From contig CACZOH010000194.1 of assembly GCA_902782785.1 (NCBI GenBank), forward strand, positions 1 through 10,532: 10,532 bases of DNA, given 5' to 3'. Within the stretch, counting starts at the first letter, position 1; every line of letters starts with the position of its first letter. Shown here piece by piece: positions 1-6,437 of this stretch. A program made the translations under genes and the position numbers. Below the pieces are notes generated by a model. The model did no database searches, had not been told where the DNA came from, and saw only the letters and a list, made by a program, of their open reading frames with translations. Origin of the DNA: an uncultured Ruminococcus sp. (GTDB lineage Bacteria > Bacillota > Clostridia > Oscillospirales > CAG-272).

Positions 1-391
1 CTTTGACGGCGGCCTCGTTATATTTTTCCGTACGCTCTATGCTGTGGCCCCACATATTATTTGTCGGGGTTGTTGTTGCAAAGATGATCTTTTTGCTGTA
101 TCCGCTCAGCACTTTCTCAAGTCTGACCAGATTTTCAATGTACTCGTCAAGCTTTGTGAACGGACCGTCTCCCAGATCGCATACGTCCCAGAGACCGTTG
201 TTCCAGTGTATGACGTCCGCTCCGGTAAGCATATCCTTCCACTCTAAGAGCGCCATACGAAGCGTGTATTTGACAAATCTGCCGTTATCGTCGGGTTCTA
301 CGGTCTCAAACTCGCCGGAAAGCAGCTCGGCGCATCTTTTTCCGTATCCGACCTGACGTATGGAGTCACCCAAAAGTACGACTTTTTTCAT
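1..391 (-). CDS. SGNH/GDSL-type hydrolase, C-terminal part missing (window edge)
   Basis: The first 130 codons are present, read leftwards from ATG at 389-391. The protein begins MKKVVLLGDSIRQ, an ideal block I of the SGNH/GDSL family: a short beta strand then G-D-S, with S10 as the expected nucleophile. A second family-like block is HWNNGLWD (residues 62-69), where an Asn would serve the oxyanion hole, and ATTTPT (105-110) ends a further core strand. The catalytic Asp-His block near the C-terminus lies beyond the edge. There is no signal peptide, so a cytoplasmic protein is likely. Known relatives are esterases, lipases and acyl- or carbohydrate-esterases; the substrate cannot be told here. 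The start is supported by GGAGG at 398-402 (complement), six bases upstream. It is transcribed divergently from the HAD gene. Confidence 0.8.
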   Translation of the reverse strand, partial: MKKVVLLGDSIRQVGYGKRCAELLSGEFETVEPDDNGRFVKYTLRMALLEWKDMLTGADVIHWNNGLWDVCDLGDGPFTKLDEYIENLVRLEKVLSGYSKKIIFATTTPTNNMWGHSIERTEKYNEAAVK

Positions 392-433
392 TTTTGACCT
401 CCGTCCGGATACCTATAACATAGGTTTTTTTGT

Positions 434-462
434 ATTATAAAAAATACGGAAAAGAAAAGAAA
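434..462 (-). promoter_or_regulatory. Possible promoter of the leftward SGNH gene
   Basis: On the minus strand a perfect TATAAT occupies 439-434. The hexamer 17 bases upstream (complement of 457-462, TTTCTT) matches the -35 consensus poorly, so this rests almost only on the -10. Transcription would start near 428 and give a leader of about 36 bases. That leader contains a small inverted repeat (ACCTAT/ATAGGT, 411-425) and then the GGAGG site. Confidence 0.3.
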
Positions 463-612
463 GCAAATTATATTAACTTTTTTGTTAAATTTGTGCTTGT
501 CCCGTGATGATCCCGTCAACCGTTTGCTTTTTTTATAAATACGGGTTTGTTCATTTAAACGCTGATATTTTTTTACATTCAAAAAGCGTAACATTCACTT
601 CGGGTTTGCCTC

Positions 613-647
613 TTATCCATAAAAAAGCTAAAATGTTATATTATAAT
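613..647 (+). promoter_or_regulatory. Possible promoter of the HAD-BMP-MATE cluster
   Basis: An AT-rich block holds overlapping -10 candidates TATATT (637-642) and TATAAT (642-647). TTATCC at 613-618 would be a weak -35 for the first, with an 18-base spacer. The start codon is at 669, so the leader would be very short, just covering the AAAGG ribosome binding site (655-659). The 277 bases between the divergent genes are AT-rich and show no other coding region. Confidence 0.25.
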
Positions 648-668
648 ATCAAAAAAAGGTTAATTGAT

Positions 669-1361
669 ATGATTAAGAGATATGAGTTCCTTCTTGCAGA
701 TCTTGACAACACCATTCTCGATTTCACGGCGGCTGAGCATAAAGCCGTTGAACGTCTGCTTCTGCATTACGGCGCGCGGGCGGACGCGGAAACGGTAAAC
801 GCCTATTCCGCCTTCAACGTCAGTCTTTGGGAGAGGCTTGAGAGAAAAGAAATAACGAGAAAACAGCTTCGCGACACGAGATTCTGCGATTTTTTCAGGC
901 TGTACGGCATAGAAGGCGACGGAACGGAAGCGGCGGCGCTTTACGAACAGTATTTATCCGAAAACGCGTTCTGGATAGACGGAGCGCAAGAGCTGATACA
1001 GCGCTGTAAAGGCAAGATCAAATTTTACATAATCTCAAACGGCATGGCGCGCGTTCAGTTTCCGCGGCTTGAGGCGAGCGGTCTTGACAAGGCGGCAGAC
1101 GGACATTTTATTTCCGAGCGCGTCGGTTACAACAAGCCCGATAAAAGGTTTTTTGATTATGTCTTCTCCTCAATTCCCTGCTTCGATCCCGAAAAAGCTC
1201 TCGTTCTCGGAGATTCGATCACCGCGGATATGTCCGGCGGTATAGCCTGCGGTATAGACACCTGTCTTTTTGACAGACGCGGCAAATATCACGCGGGCAG
1301 GATCAAGCCTATGTACATAATAGATGAATTATATAAAATATACAGTATTCTTCACATATAG
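669..1361 (+). CDS. HAD-superfamily hydrolase, YjjG/YfnB-type pyrimidine 5'-nucleotidase
   Basis: This 230-residue protein has all four HAD motifs. Motif I is DLDNT (residues 11-15; nucleophile D11, acid/base D13). Motif II is the Ser of IISNG (S123). Motif III is the Lys of GYNKPDKRFFD (K156). Motif IV is LGDSITAD (D182, D187, magnesium ligands). The helical cap between motifs I and II and the wording around motifs III-IV (ISERVGYNKPD, GGIACGIDTC) resemble E. coli YjjG and B. subtilis YfnB, which remove phosphate from pyrimidine nucleotides including non-canonical ones. Length fits that family. The frame is open back to 504, but ATG 669 is chosen because the family N-terminus starts just before motif I and AAAGG lies nine bases upstream. 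It is the first gene of a likely operon, 22 bases before the lipoprotein gene. The exact substrate is an inference. Confidence 0.85.
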   Translation: MIKRYEFLLADLDNTILDFTAAEHKAVERLLLHYGARADAETVNAYSAFNVSLWERLERKEITRKQLRDTRFCDFFRLYGIEGDGTEAAALYEQYLSENAFWIDGAQELIQRCKGKIKFYIISNGMARVQFPRLEASGLDKAADGHFISERVGYNKPDKRFFDYVFSSIPCFDPEKALVLGDSITADMSGGIACGIDTCLFDRRGKYHAGRIKPMYIIDELYKIYSILHI

Positions 1362-1383
1362 GGTACCTACGAAAGGAAACAAT

Positions 1384-2460
1384 ATGAAAAAACACACAAA
1401 GATCATTGCGATTATTGCCCTCTCCGTTATGCTTCTGACGTATCTTTGCTCCTGCGCGGCTCCGAACACCGTTTCTACGGATACGAAATACAAGCTCGCG
1501 CTTGCGACGCAGCTTTTCCCCGACGCGGAAGGGGCTGAAGCAAGCAAAAGAGCCGAATTTGCTCTCGGCAGCGAGACAGTAAGCGGCTGCGCCTGGAAAG
1601 CGCTCAAGGAATACCGCAAGAGCACGTACGACAGCACGACCACCGACACGGTCGCGGCTATAAAGTATTATACTCCGGCGGAAGCGAAAGGCACCGACAC
1701 GGTTTCCTACTCCGCGGCGTTCACCGCGGCGGCGAAAAGGCAGCTTGAACTTGCGGCGGCGGGCGGAGCCGAAATAATAGTCATTACGGACGACGATTAC
1801 ACAAACGCATATCTTGAAATAAAGGACACGACAAAAACCTTCGGCGAGATCGCCTTTGTTCTTCTGACCGTTCCCGGCTCAAGGACCGCAAACGCGGCGG
1901 CGCTGAACGCGAAGACCACGGCTGTCGTGCTTGACAACGAACAGTACGGTTATTTATTCGGTTACTACGCTTCACAGAACGGCTACAAAAAGATAGGCTA
2001 CGCGGGCGAGGACAACAACGCATCCTCCGCGTTCATATCGGGTCTCAAGGCGGGCGTTGAAGCCGCGGGAGAAGGAGAAGTCATAACCTCCCTCACCTCC
2101 TCCGGTCCCGTTGAAAATATTATAAAAGAAGATATAGCAAAGATCTCGGACAGCGCGGATATCCTTATAGGCGATCAGCTCACGATGTCTTATATAAAGA
2201 CCTCCGGCAAAAAGTACGCGAGCATTTACAAGGATGAAAAAGCGGAGTTTTATATAACGATCAATTCCGACGTTCTTACCGCTAAATTCACGGAAATAAT
2301 AAACGCGGCGCGTCAGTCGAACGCGGCTTCCGTAAAGCGTCTTACCGCCGCCGACAATATCTTCGTATATTCAAAGGGAAGCGAGCTTGTCGCCATTCCC
2401 GAGCTTTCGTTATCGAAAGCCGACGCGGCGAAAACCGCGGAAACGACAGAAGCACAATAA
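1384..2460 (+). CDS. BMP/PnrA-family substrate-binding lipoprotein
   Basis: This is a 358-residue exported lipoprotein. It has a KK-rich start, a hydrophobic stretch (about 7-20) and a lipobox LCSC, with C24 the probable lipidated residue. The mature part begins with a KLALATQ strand (37-43). It continues with IIVITDDDYTNAYLEI (131-146) and the region 181-222, including YGYLFGYYA and KKIGYAGEDN. These match the Bmp/PnrA branch of type I periplasmic binding proteins, whose known members bind purine nucleosides or related small molecules and feed an ABC transporter. The C-terminal 18 residues are Ala/Thr/Glu-rich and probably unstructured. No ABC ATPase or permease gene is adjacent, so it is an orphan receptor here. 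The start follows AAAGGA (1372-1377) at six bases. An earlier in-frame ATG at 1324 overlaps the HAD gene and would hide the signal peptide. The ligand is unknown. Confidence 0.75.
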   Translation: MKKHTKIIAIIALSVMLLTYLCSCAAPNTVSTDTKYKLALATQLFPDAEGAEASKRAEFALGSETVSGCAWKALKEYRKSTYDSTTTDTVAAIKYYTPAEAKGTDTVSYSAAFTAAAKRQLELAAAGGAEIIVITDDDYTNAYLEIKDTTKTFGEIAFVLLTVPGSRTANAAALNAKTTAVVLDNEQYGYLFGYYASQNGYKKIGYAGEDNNASSAFISGLKAGVEAAGEGEVITSLTSSGPVENIIKEDIAKISDSADILIGDQLTMSYIKTSGKKYASIYKDEKAEFYITINSDVLTAKFTEIINAARQSNAASVKRLTAADNIFVYSKGSELVAIPELSLSKADAAKTAETTEAQ

Positions 2461-2470
2461 TAAAGGAAAC

Positions 2471-2492
2471 GGGCTGTCCATACCGACAGCCC
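2471..2492 (+). terminator. Terminator- or attenuator-like hairpin between lipoprotein and MATE genes
   Basis: GGGCTGTC (2471-2478) pairs perfectly with GACAGCCC (2485-2492) around a six-base loop, ten bases after the lipoprotein stop. Only three T follow (2493-2495), so as an intrinsic terminator it is weak. It also lies between the only purine-rich ribosome-binding-like sequence (AAAGGA, 2462-2467) and the MATE start at 2504, so it could regulate translation or limit read-through. Confidence 0.6.
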
Positions 2493-2503
2493 TTTAACAA
2501 CGT

Positions 2504-3865
2504 ATGATCACCGACTTGACGACGGGCAAGCCGCAGAAACTGATTTTCGGCTTCACAATGCCGATGCTTGCGTCCGTAATATTCCAACAGCTTTATACCT
2601 TGGCCGACTTCATCATAGCGGGCAAATACGTCAGCATCGACGCGCTCGCGGCTGTCGGCGTTTCCGGTATGGTCACGTTTTTGTTCATGGCCTTCGCAAC
2701 GGGCTCGAACATAGGTATTTCCGTCGTCATATCTCATTATTTCGGAGCTAAGGAATACGGAAAAACGAAGACCGCGGTATATACCGCAGTCACCTCAATG
2801 GCTGTTATCTCTCTTTTGTTTACGGTCATAGGTGTTATTATCTCCTCTCCTCTGCTCGACGCCATGAACACGGACGCGTCAATAAAGGCTGAGGCGCTTC
2901 AATATCTCAACATCTACATTTACGGTCTTATATTCCTTTTCCTGTACAACGTCTGCACGGGCGCGTTCTCCGCGCTCGGAGATTCGACCACGCCGTTCAT
3001 TTTCCTCGCCATATCGTCCGTGTCAAATATCATACTTGACATCCTGTTTGTTATCGTCTTCAGAATGGGCGTTGCGGGCGTTGCATGGGCGACGTTCATC
3101 TGTCAGGGATTCGCCTCCGCCGCGGCGCTGACGGCGCTCCTCGTCAGATTGATAAAGAAATTCCACCCGGAGATCAGGGGCAGGATGTTTTCTTTCGGTA
3201 TTTTCAGACAGACGGCGCGGCTTGCGATACCGAGCATTTTGCAGCAGTCGTTCGTTTCCGTCGGCAACATACTGATCATGGCTAAGGTCAACACGTTTGA
3301 AAACGACTTTGTGGCGGCGTATTCGTCGTGCATAAAGCTGAACACGTTCATTATAAACTGCTGTATGACGATAGGAAACGCGGTATCGGCTTTTACGGCG
3401 CAGAACTTAGGCGCAAAAAAGCCGGAGAGGATAAAGAGCGGCTTCAGAAGCGGGCTTCTCATCGGAGAAAGCGTGGCGCTTTTTGCAATGGCGGTGTTCA
3501 TGATATTCCCGAAGCCCGTCATTTCTCTTTTCCTTGACACGTCTCATCCCGAGATAATTCAAGGGGCGCTTGAGGCGGGCAGACACTTCATATATATCGT
3601 AACGCCTTTCTATATTCTTATGACGCTGAAGATCACGGCGGACGCGGTCCTGCGCGGAGCGGGCGCAATGGCGGAATTTACCGCGGGTACCTTCACCTCC
3701 CTGTTTCTGCGCGTCCTTTTCTCACACGTTCTGGGCACTTATATAGGCGAGAACGGTATATGGTGGGCGCTGTCAATCGGCTGGGTCTTACCGTGCGCGA
3801 TGTCGTATATCTTCTATAAAACGGGAACGTGGAAAAGGAAGATCAGAAAAGCAGAAGATCAGTAA
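2504..3865 (+). CDS. MATE-family multidrug/cation antiporter
   Basis: The 453-residue, very hydrophobic protein has the usual MATE length and about twelve membrane segments. The N-terminus is typical of the family: DLTTGKPQKLI, then the first helix with FQQLYTLAD (27-35), then DALAAVG (46-52) and a cytoplasmic loop GAKEYGKTKTA (81-91). The second half begins with a similar helix (IPSILQQSFVSVGN), showing the known two-lobed pseudo-repeat. MATE proteins export drugs, dyes or metabolites in exchange for Na+ or H+. The start is fixed by a stop at 2495-2497 in the same frame and by the family N-terminus, yet no ribosome binding site lies at normal spacing. The nearest candidate is 36 bases upstream, beyond a hairpin. 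It probably ends the operon; the substrate cannot be predicted. Confidence 0.93.
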   Translation: MITDLTTGKPQKLIFGFTMPMLASVIFQQLYTLADFIIAGKYVSIDALAAVGVSGMVTFLFMAFATGSNIGISVVISHYFGAKEYGKTKTAVYTAVTSMAVISLLFTVIGVIISSPLLDAMNTDASIKAEALQYLNIYIYGLIFLFLYNVCTGAFSALGDSTTPFIFLAISSVSNIILDILFVIVFRMGVAGVAWATFICQGFASAAALTALLVRLIKKFHPEIRGRMFSFGIFRQTARLAIPSILQQSFVSVGNILIMAKVNTFENDFVAAYSSCIKLNTFIINCCMTIGNAVSAFTAQNLGAKKPERIKSGFRSGLLIGESVALFAMAVFMIFPKPVISLFLDTSHPEIIQGALEAGRHFIYIVTPFYILMTLKITADAVLRGAGAMAEFTAGTFTSLFLRVLFSHVLGTYIGENGIWWALSIGWVLPCAMSYIFYKTGTWKRKIRKAEDQ

Positions 3866-3866
3866 C

Positions 3867-3886
3867 GGTTCGGCGCAAGCCGAACT
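3867..3886 (+). terminator. Hairpin after the MATE gene, possible operon end
   Basis: GTTCGGC (3868-3874) and GCCGAAC (3879-3885) form a seven-base stem closed by a GCAA tetraloop (GNRA class), extended by a G-T pair (3867/3886). It starts two bases after the MATE stop. No T-run follows, so it may be an mRNA 3'-end stabilising hairpin or a poor terminator rather than a strong intrinsic one. Confidence 0.45.
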
Positions 3887-3955
3887 CATATATTTATGCG
3901 GATCTGCAAAAAATAAGTCCGGGATGCGCCGGTATCGAAGAGCGCCGCTTTAAAC

Positions 3956-3984
3956 TTGACAAAACGTTATTTTTATGATATAAT
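3956..3984 (+). promoter_or_regulatory. Consensus sigma-A promoter with extended -10, for the dockerin gene
   Basis: TTGACA (3956-3961) and TATAAT (3979-3984) are both perfect and are separated by 17 bases. TG at 3976-3977, one base before the -10, gives the extended -10 motif. Transcription should begin near 3991, leaving an untranslated leader of about 100-140 bases. This is close to the best possible housekeeping promoter and predicts strong expression unless the leader restrains it. Confidence 0.9.
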
Positions 3985-3990
3985 GGAGAA

Positions 3991-4103
3991 GTATATTATA
4001 AGCAAAAACAAAATAGATCCATACCGGTCCGTATTTTCCGGATCTTTACCGGCTTCCGGGTCGTCGGTCCGGTCTTTTCACAAGAGAGGACAAATGAAAT
4101 ACA
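3991..4103 (+). promoter_or_regulatory. Structured 5' leader of the dockerin gene
   Basis: The leader contains AGATCC (4015-4020) pairing with GGATCT (4040-4045), with a nested ATAC/GTAT pair (4021-4024/4031-4034). Downstream, ACCGG (4048-4052) pairs with CCGGT (4069-4073), and TCTTTT follows it. The last element is terminator-like but weak. The recurrent CCGG/GGTCC words allow alternative pairings. It matches no riboswitch class I can recognise. A purine-rich AGAGGA (4085-4090) ends the leader. Confidence 0.35.
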
Positions 4104-4135
4104 ATGAAAGAAAGTCAGAAAAAAGCAATGAATAA
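4094..4135 (+). CDS. Possible 13-codon upstream ORF coupled to the dockerin gene
   Basis: ATG at 4094 opens a reading frame of 13 codons ending in TAA at 4133-4135 (MKYNERKSEKSNE). It is the ATG closest to the AGAGGA site (three bases away). Its stop overlaps, five bases downstream, the ATG at 4128 that corresponds to the start of the paralogous protein. This geometry would allow translational coupling. It may equally be chance in an A-rich leader. Confidence 0.25.
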   Translation: MKYNERKSEKSNE

Positions 4136-6224
4136 AATATGTAAGATAACGGCTTTGTTTATTGCGGCGATAATGCTTTTCAGCTCTGCTCCGACGTTCG
4201 TTTCCGCCGCCGCAGACGGAGCGGGTGAAACGGGAAAAACCATCGGAACAGAGATAGATTATTCGGACGGAGCAGTACCGTATAAAGAGTTGTCCGCCGC
4301 GGATCTTCTGCGTCAGGCGGCGGGCATCACCGTCACAGAGGCGGAAAAGGAATACTTCTCCGCTCAAAACGTCACGTTCAGGTACACCGATAACGTTCCC
4401 GGAAGATCGGTCGAATGTGAAAACAAAGGGGACGGACTGCTTGTCACCGCGTCTCCGTATACTTACGCGGCGTCAAACGGCGAGACGGTCGAATGGATAC
4501 CGAAGTCCGTCACCGTGAACGGAGTGAAAAAGTCTTTTGAAGGCGGGATATACGAGGCCGTCTTTGAAGGTCAGAGCGTCGGCGCGGATAATGAGATACT
4601 GACCGAATATACCGTAACGGTCGCGGTCCCCAAGCCCGTGCTTACCGCGCTTGCAAACGCCGGATTTGAAGAAGGAAAGCGCGTGACGGAAAGGAAAAAC
4701 GCGTATGACGAGGAGCTTTACGCATACGAACTTGAGCATGATAATTATGAAAAAGAATACTCCGGATATCTCATAAGCAAAAACGAATACGAGGCTTATC
4801 TTGACGCTCTTGCGGTCTACAACGCCGAAAAGGCGGTATATGACGCCTATATCTCGGCAAAAGAAAAATACGAAAATGATTACGCCGCGTGGCTGTCATA
4901 CACGGAAGCGTATGAGAAGTACGTTTCGGATCTTGCGGAGTTTGAGGTAAAAAACGCCGCGTATGAAAAACGGTACGCAGAAGATCCCGGAAGCTACGCC
5001 GCGCTTGACGCCTGCAGGGAGAGCATGGAGGTGCTGAACAGCATTTTCATAAGCGATTCCGAGGGACATATAATGTATAATACGCTTAAGGGCGACACGG
5101 TGGCTCAGGTCGTTTCAAGAAGAGACGAGCTTGTGGAATACGGCGTGTCGGAGGCCGATTTAGACGACGCCGGTCAGTCAACGGAGCGGCTTATAGCGGT
5201 GCTTACGCCTTATTGCAATCTGTCCTCCGGGAAGGACCGCTTCGCATACTATAAAGAAAACTTCGGTGAGATCAAAAGTCAGTTTGCGCGTCTTTACTCC
5301 GCGCTTTATTCGCTTGCGAATACGGCGCTTGTGCGTATGGAGCTTCAGAAGAGGGAAAAACTTGAAAGATACTATCAGTTCGTCGCCCAGTTATACGTTA
5401 TAAGCGCGGGACTTGACGACGAAACGACGTTTTCCGACGAATGGAACGTGCGCGGAAACAGGGCGGCGGACGTTCTGGAAAGCGTCCAGATCGTATCAGA
5501 CCGCGATTCGTCAGATCCCGAGGGTTTGAATTATCCCGAAAGCGGCGATCTGCCGGAGAAGCCCGTACGTCCGACGGAGCCTGAAAAGGCGGAAAAGCCG
5601 GAATATGACGTTCCCGACGAGGCTGAGGAGCCGTCGGATCCTCCCGCCGTTGTAAACGAGCCCACAGAGCCGGTAAAGCCGACGTCACAGCGTCCCGAAG
5701 AGCCCGTTTTCACAAAAGAGCAGCTATCGCTTGAAAACGAGGTTAAAAACGGCGGCTTGAAGAAGCGCGCGTTCGGCAGCGCACAGCCTTTGACCTTCAG
5801 GACCACGGTAAAATACGATCCCGAAAGCCTCAATAAATATACCGTAATATTCGCCGATCACGACGGAACGGTGCTGAGTGAAAAGACGTATTACAAGGGC
5901 GACGGCGTTACGGTACCGGAAGATCCTCAAAGAGAAGAAGACGACGAATACACGTACACGTTCACAGGGTGGGATAAAGAAATAACCGCCGTTTCGGGCG
6001 ACACGACTTATAAAGCGGTTTATGAAAGAACAGAGAAAGCACCCGCGTTCATACCGGGCGACGTGAACGGCGACAACGCCGTAAACAATAAGGACGTAGT
6101 GGCTCTGTTCAAGTCCGTATCGGGCGGAGACGGCGTTTACGACAAAGTCCGTGACTTCAACGAAGACGGCGCCGTAAACAACAAGGACGTCGTCGCTCTG
6201 TTCAAACACGTAAGCGGAAATTAA
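4104..6224 (+). CDS. Secreted dockerin-bearing surface protein (paralog 1)
   Basis: This 706-residue protein is exported through a signal peptide (hydrophobic core about 16-35, probable cleavage after VSA or AAA). In order it has a beta-rich N-domain (about 50-185), a tyrosine/Glu/Lys coiled coil (about 195-298), a helical domain (about 300-445) with QKREKLERYYQFVAQLYVIS, a proline/Glu stalk (484-535), one InlB/Flg_new-type repeat (579-643, core FTGWDKEI) and a two-EF-hand type I dockerin (651-706). Dockerins bind cohesins on cellulosomal scaffoldins, so this part should dock to another protein. The first two-thirds are unrecognised apart from the paralog downstream. ATG 4104 is 13 bases after AGAGGA. 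ATG 4128 matches the paralog start and may be the true one. No catalytic domain is visible, so a structural or adhesive role is inferred. Confidence 0.9.
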   Translation: MKESQKKAMNKICKITALFIAAIMLFSSAPTFVSAAADGAGETGKTIGTEIDYSDGAVPYKELSAADLLRQAAGITVTEAEKEYFSAQNVTFRYTDNVPGRSVECENKGDGLLVTASPYTYAASNGETVEWIPKSVTVNGVKKSFEGGIYEAVFEGQSVGADNEILTEYTVTVAVPKPVLTALANAGFEEGKRVTERKNAYDEELYAYELEHDNYEKEYSGYLISKNEYEAYLDALAVYNAEKAVYDAYISAKEKYENDYAAWLSYTEAYEKYVSDLAEFEVKNAAYEKRYAEDPGSYAALDACRESMEVLNSIFISDSEGHIMYNTLKGDTVAQVVSRRDELVEYGVSEADLDDAGQSTERLIAVLTPYCNLSSGKDRFAYYKENFGEIKSQFARLYSALYSLANTALVRMELQKREKLERYYQFVAQLYVISAGLDDETTFSDEWNVRGNRAADVLESVQIVSDRDSSDPEGLNYPESGDLPEKPVRPTEPEKAEKPEYDVPDEAEEPSDPPAVVNEPTEPVKPTSQRPEEPVFTKEQLSLENEVKNGGLKKRAFGSAQPLTFRTTVKYDPESLNKYTVIFADHDGTVLSEKTYYKGDGVTVPEDPQREEDDEYTYTFTGWDKEITAVSGDTTYKAVYERTEKAPAFIPGDVNGDNAVNNKDVVALFKSVSGGDGVYDKVRDFNEDGAVNNKDVVALFKHVSGN
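4128..5810 (+). repeat. Long duplicated coding module, copy 1
   Basis: The 561 codons from the internal ATG to TTV (codons at 5802-5810) correspond codon for codon, with no net gap, to 6438-8120. In residues 411-450 of this protein, 34 of 40 match copy 2; in 301-340, 30 of 40 match. Similarity stops abruptly at 5810. The window therefore holds a tandem gene duplication with replaced 3' ends. Confidence 0.9.
6054..6221 (+). other. Type I dockerin domain, two near-identical calcium loops
   Basis: Loop 1 is D-V-N-G-D-x-x-x-N-x-x-D (D653, N655, D657, N661, D664 of paralog 1, counted from ATG 4104). Loop 2 has the same ligands (D684, N686, D688, N692, D695). Both are followed by VVALFK. The cohesin-contact positions 10 and 11 of each loop are Asn-Lys in both copies. 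This symmetry is what known dual-binding-mode dockerins show. Confidence 0.93.
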
Positions 6225-6437
6225 GACCTTATAACGATCTTTTTACGGCAGGGTCATCCGCCGCGTTTTCCCTTACGTCAAAGACATAAAAAAAGCGTCC
6301 CGGTGCGATCACAAGCGTCGGTAATCGCGATAAGAACGGCAAAATATACGAATATGGTGCGGATATGACGCAAAAATACCGTATTTAGCGGGTTTTGCGC
6401 CGTATTTCCGTTGTGTTTTCAAAAAAGAGAGTAAAAA
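6225..6437 (+). other. Intergenic region between the two paralogs
   Basis: These 213 bases hold no convincing gene, terminator or consensus promoter. CGCAAAA (6369-6375) pairs with TTTTGCG (6393-6399), and inside lies AAATA/TATTT. CCGTATTT occurs twice (6379-6386, 6400-6407). A weaker inverted repeat is GCGAT/ATCGC (6305-6309/6324-6328). The second paralog may be cotranscribed with the first or use a non-consensus promoter here. Confidence 0.4.

Noticed and set aside
3..356. Rightward open frame of 117 codons at the left edge
   Set aside because: It is antisense to the SGNH hydrolase, whose GDS block and GGAGG site are convincing. The rightward frame has no ribosome binding site or recognisable domain.
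411..431. Hairpin ACCTAT/ATAGGT followed by seven T, read rightward as an intrinsic terminator
   Set aside because: The stem is only six bases with a three-base loop, and no rightward gene ends there. It is more likely part of the divergent promoter and leader region.
504..668. N-terminal extension of the HAD hydrolase to ATG 504
   Set aside because: It adds 55 residues unlike any HAD N-terminus, crosses the candidate promoter and lacks a ribosome binding site; ATG 669 fits better.
1324..1383. Upstream start for the lipoprotein inside the HAD gene
   Set aside because: It would place 20 residues before the signal peptide; ATG 1384 has AAAGGA at ideal spacing.
3991..4103. Leader considered as a known riboswitch
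   Set aside because: The pairings are short and I could not match any conserved aptamer core; kept only as a structured leader.
4704..4997. Reading the Tyr-rich region as true antigen I/II repeats
   Set aside because: The composition and heptad spacing recall that stalk, but there is no long sequence repeat unit, so homology is not claimed.
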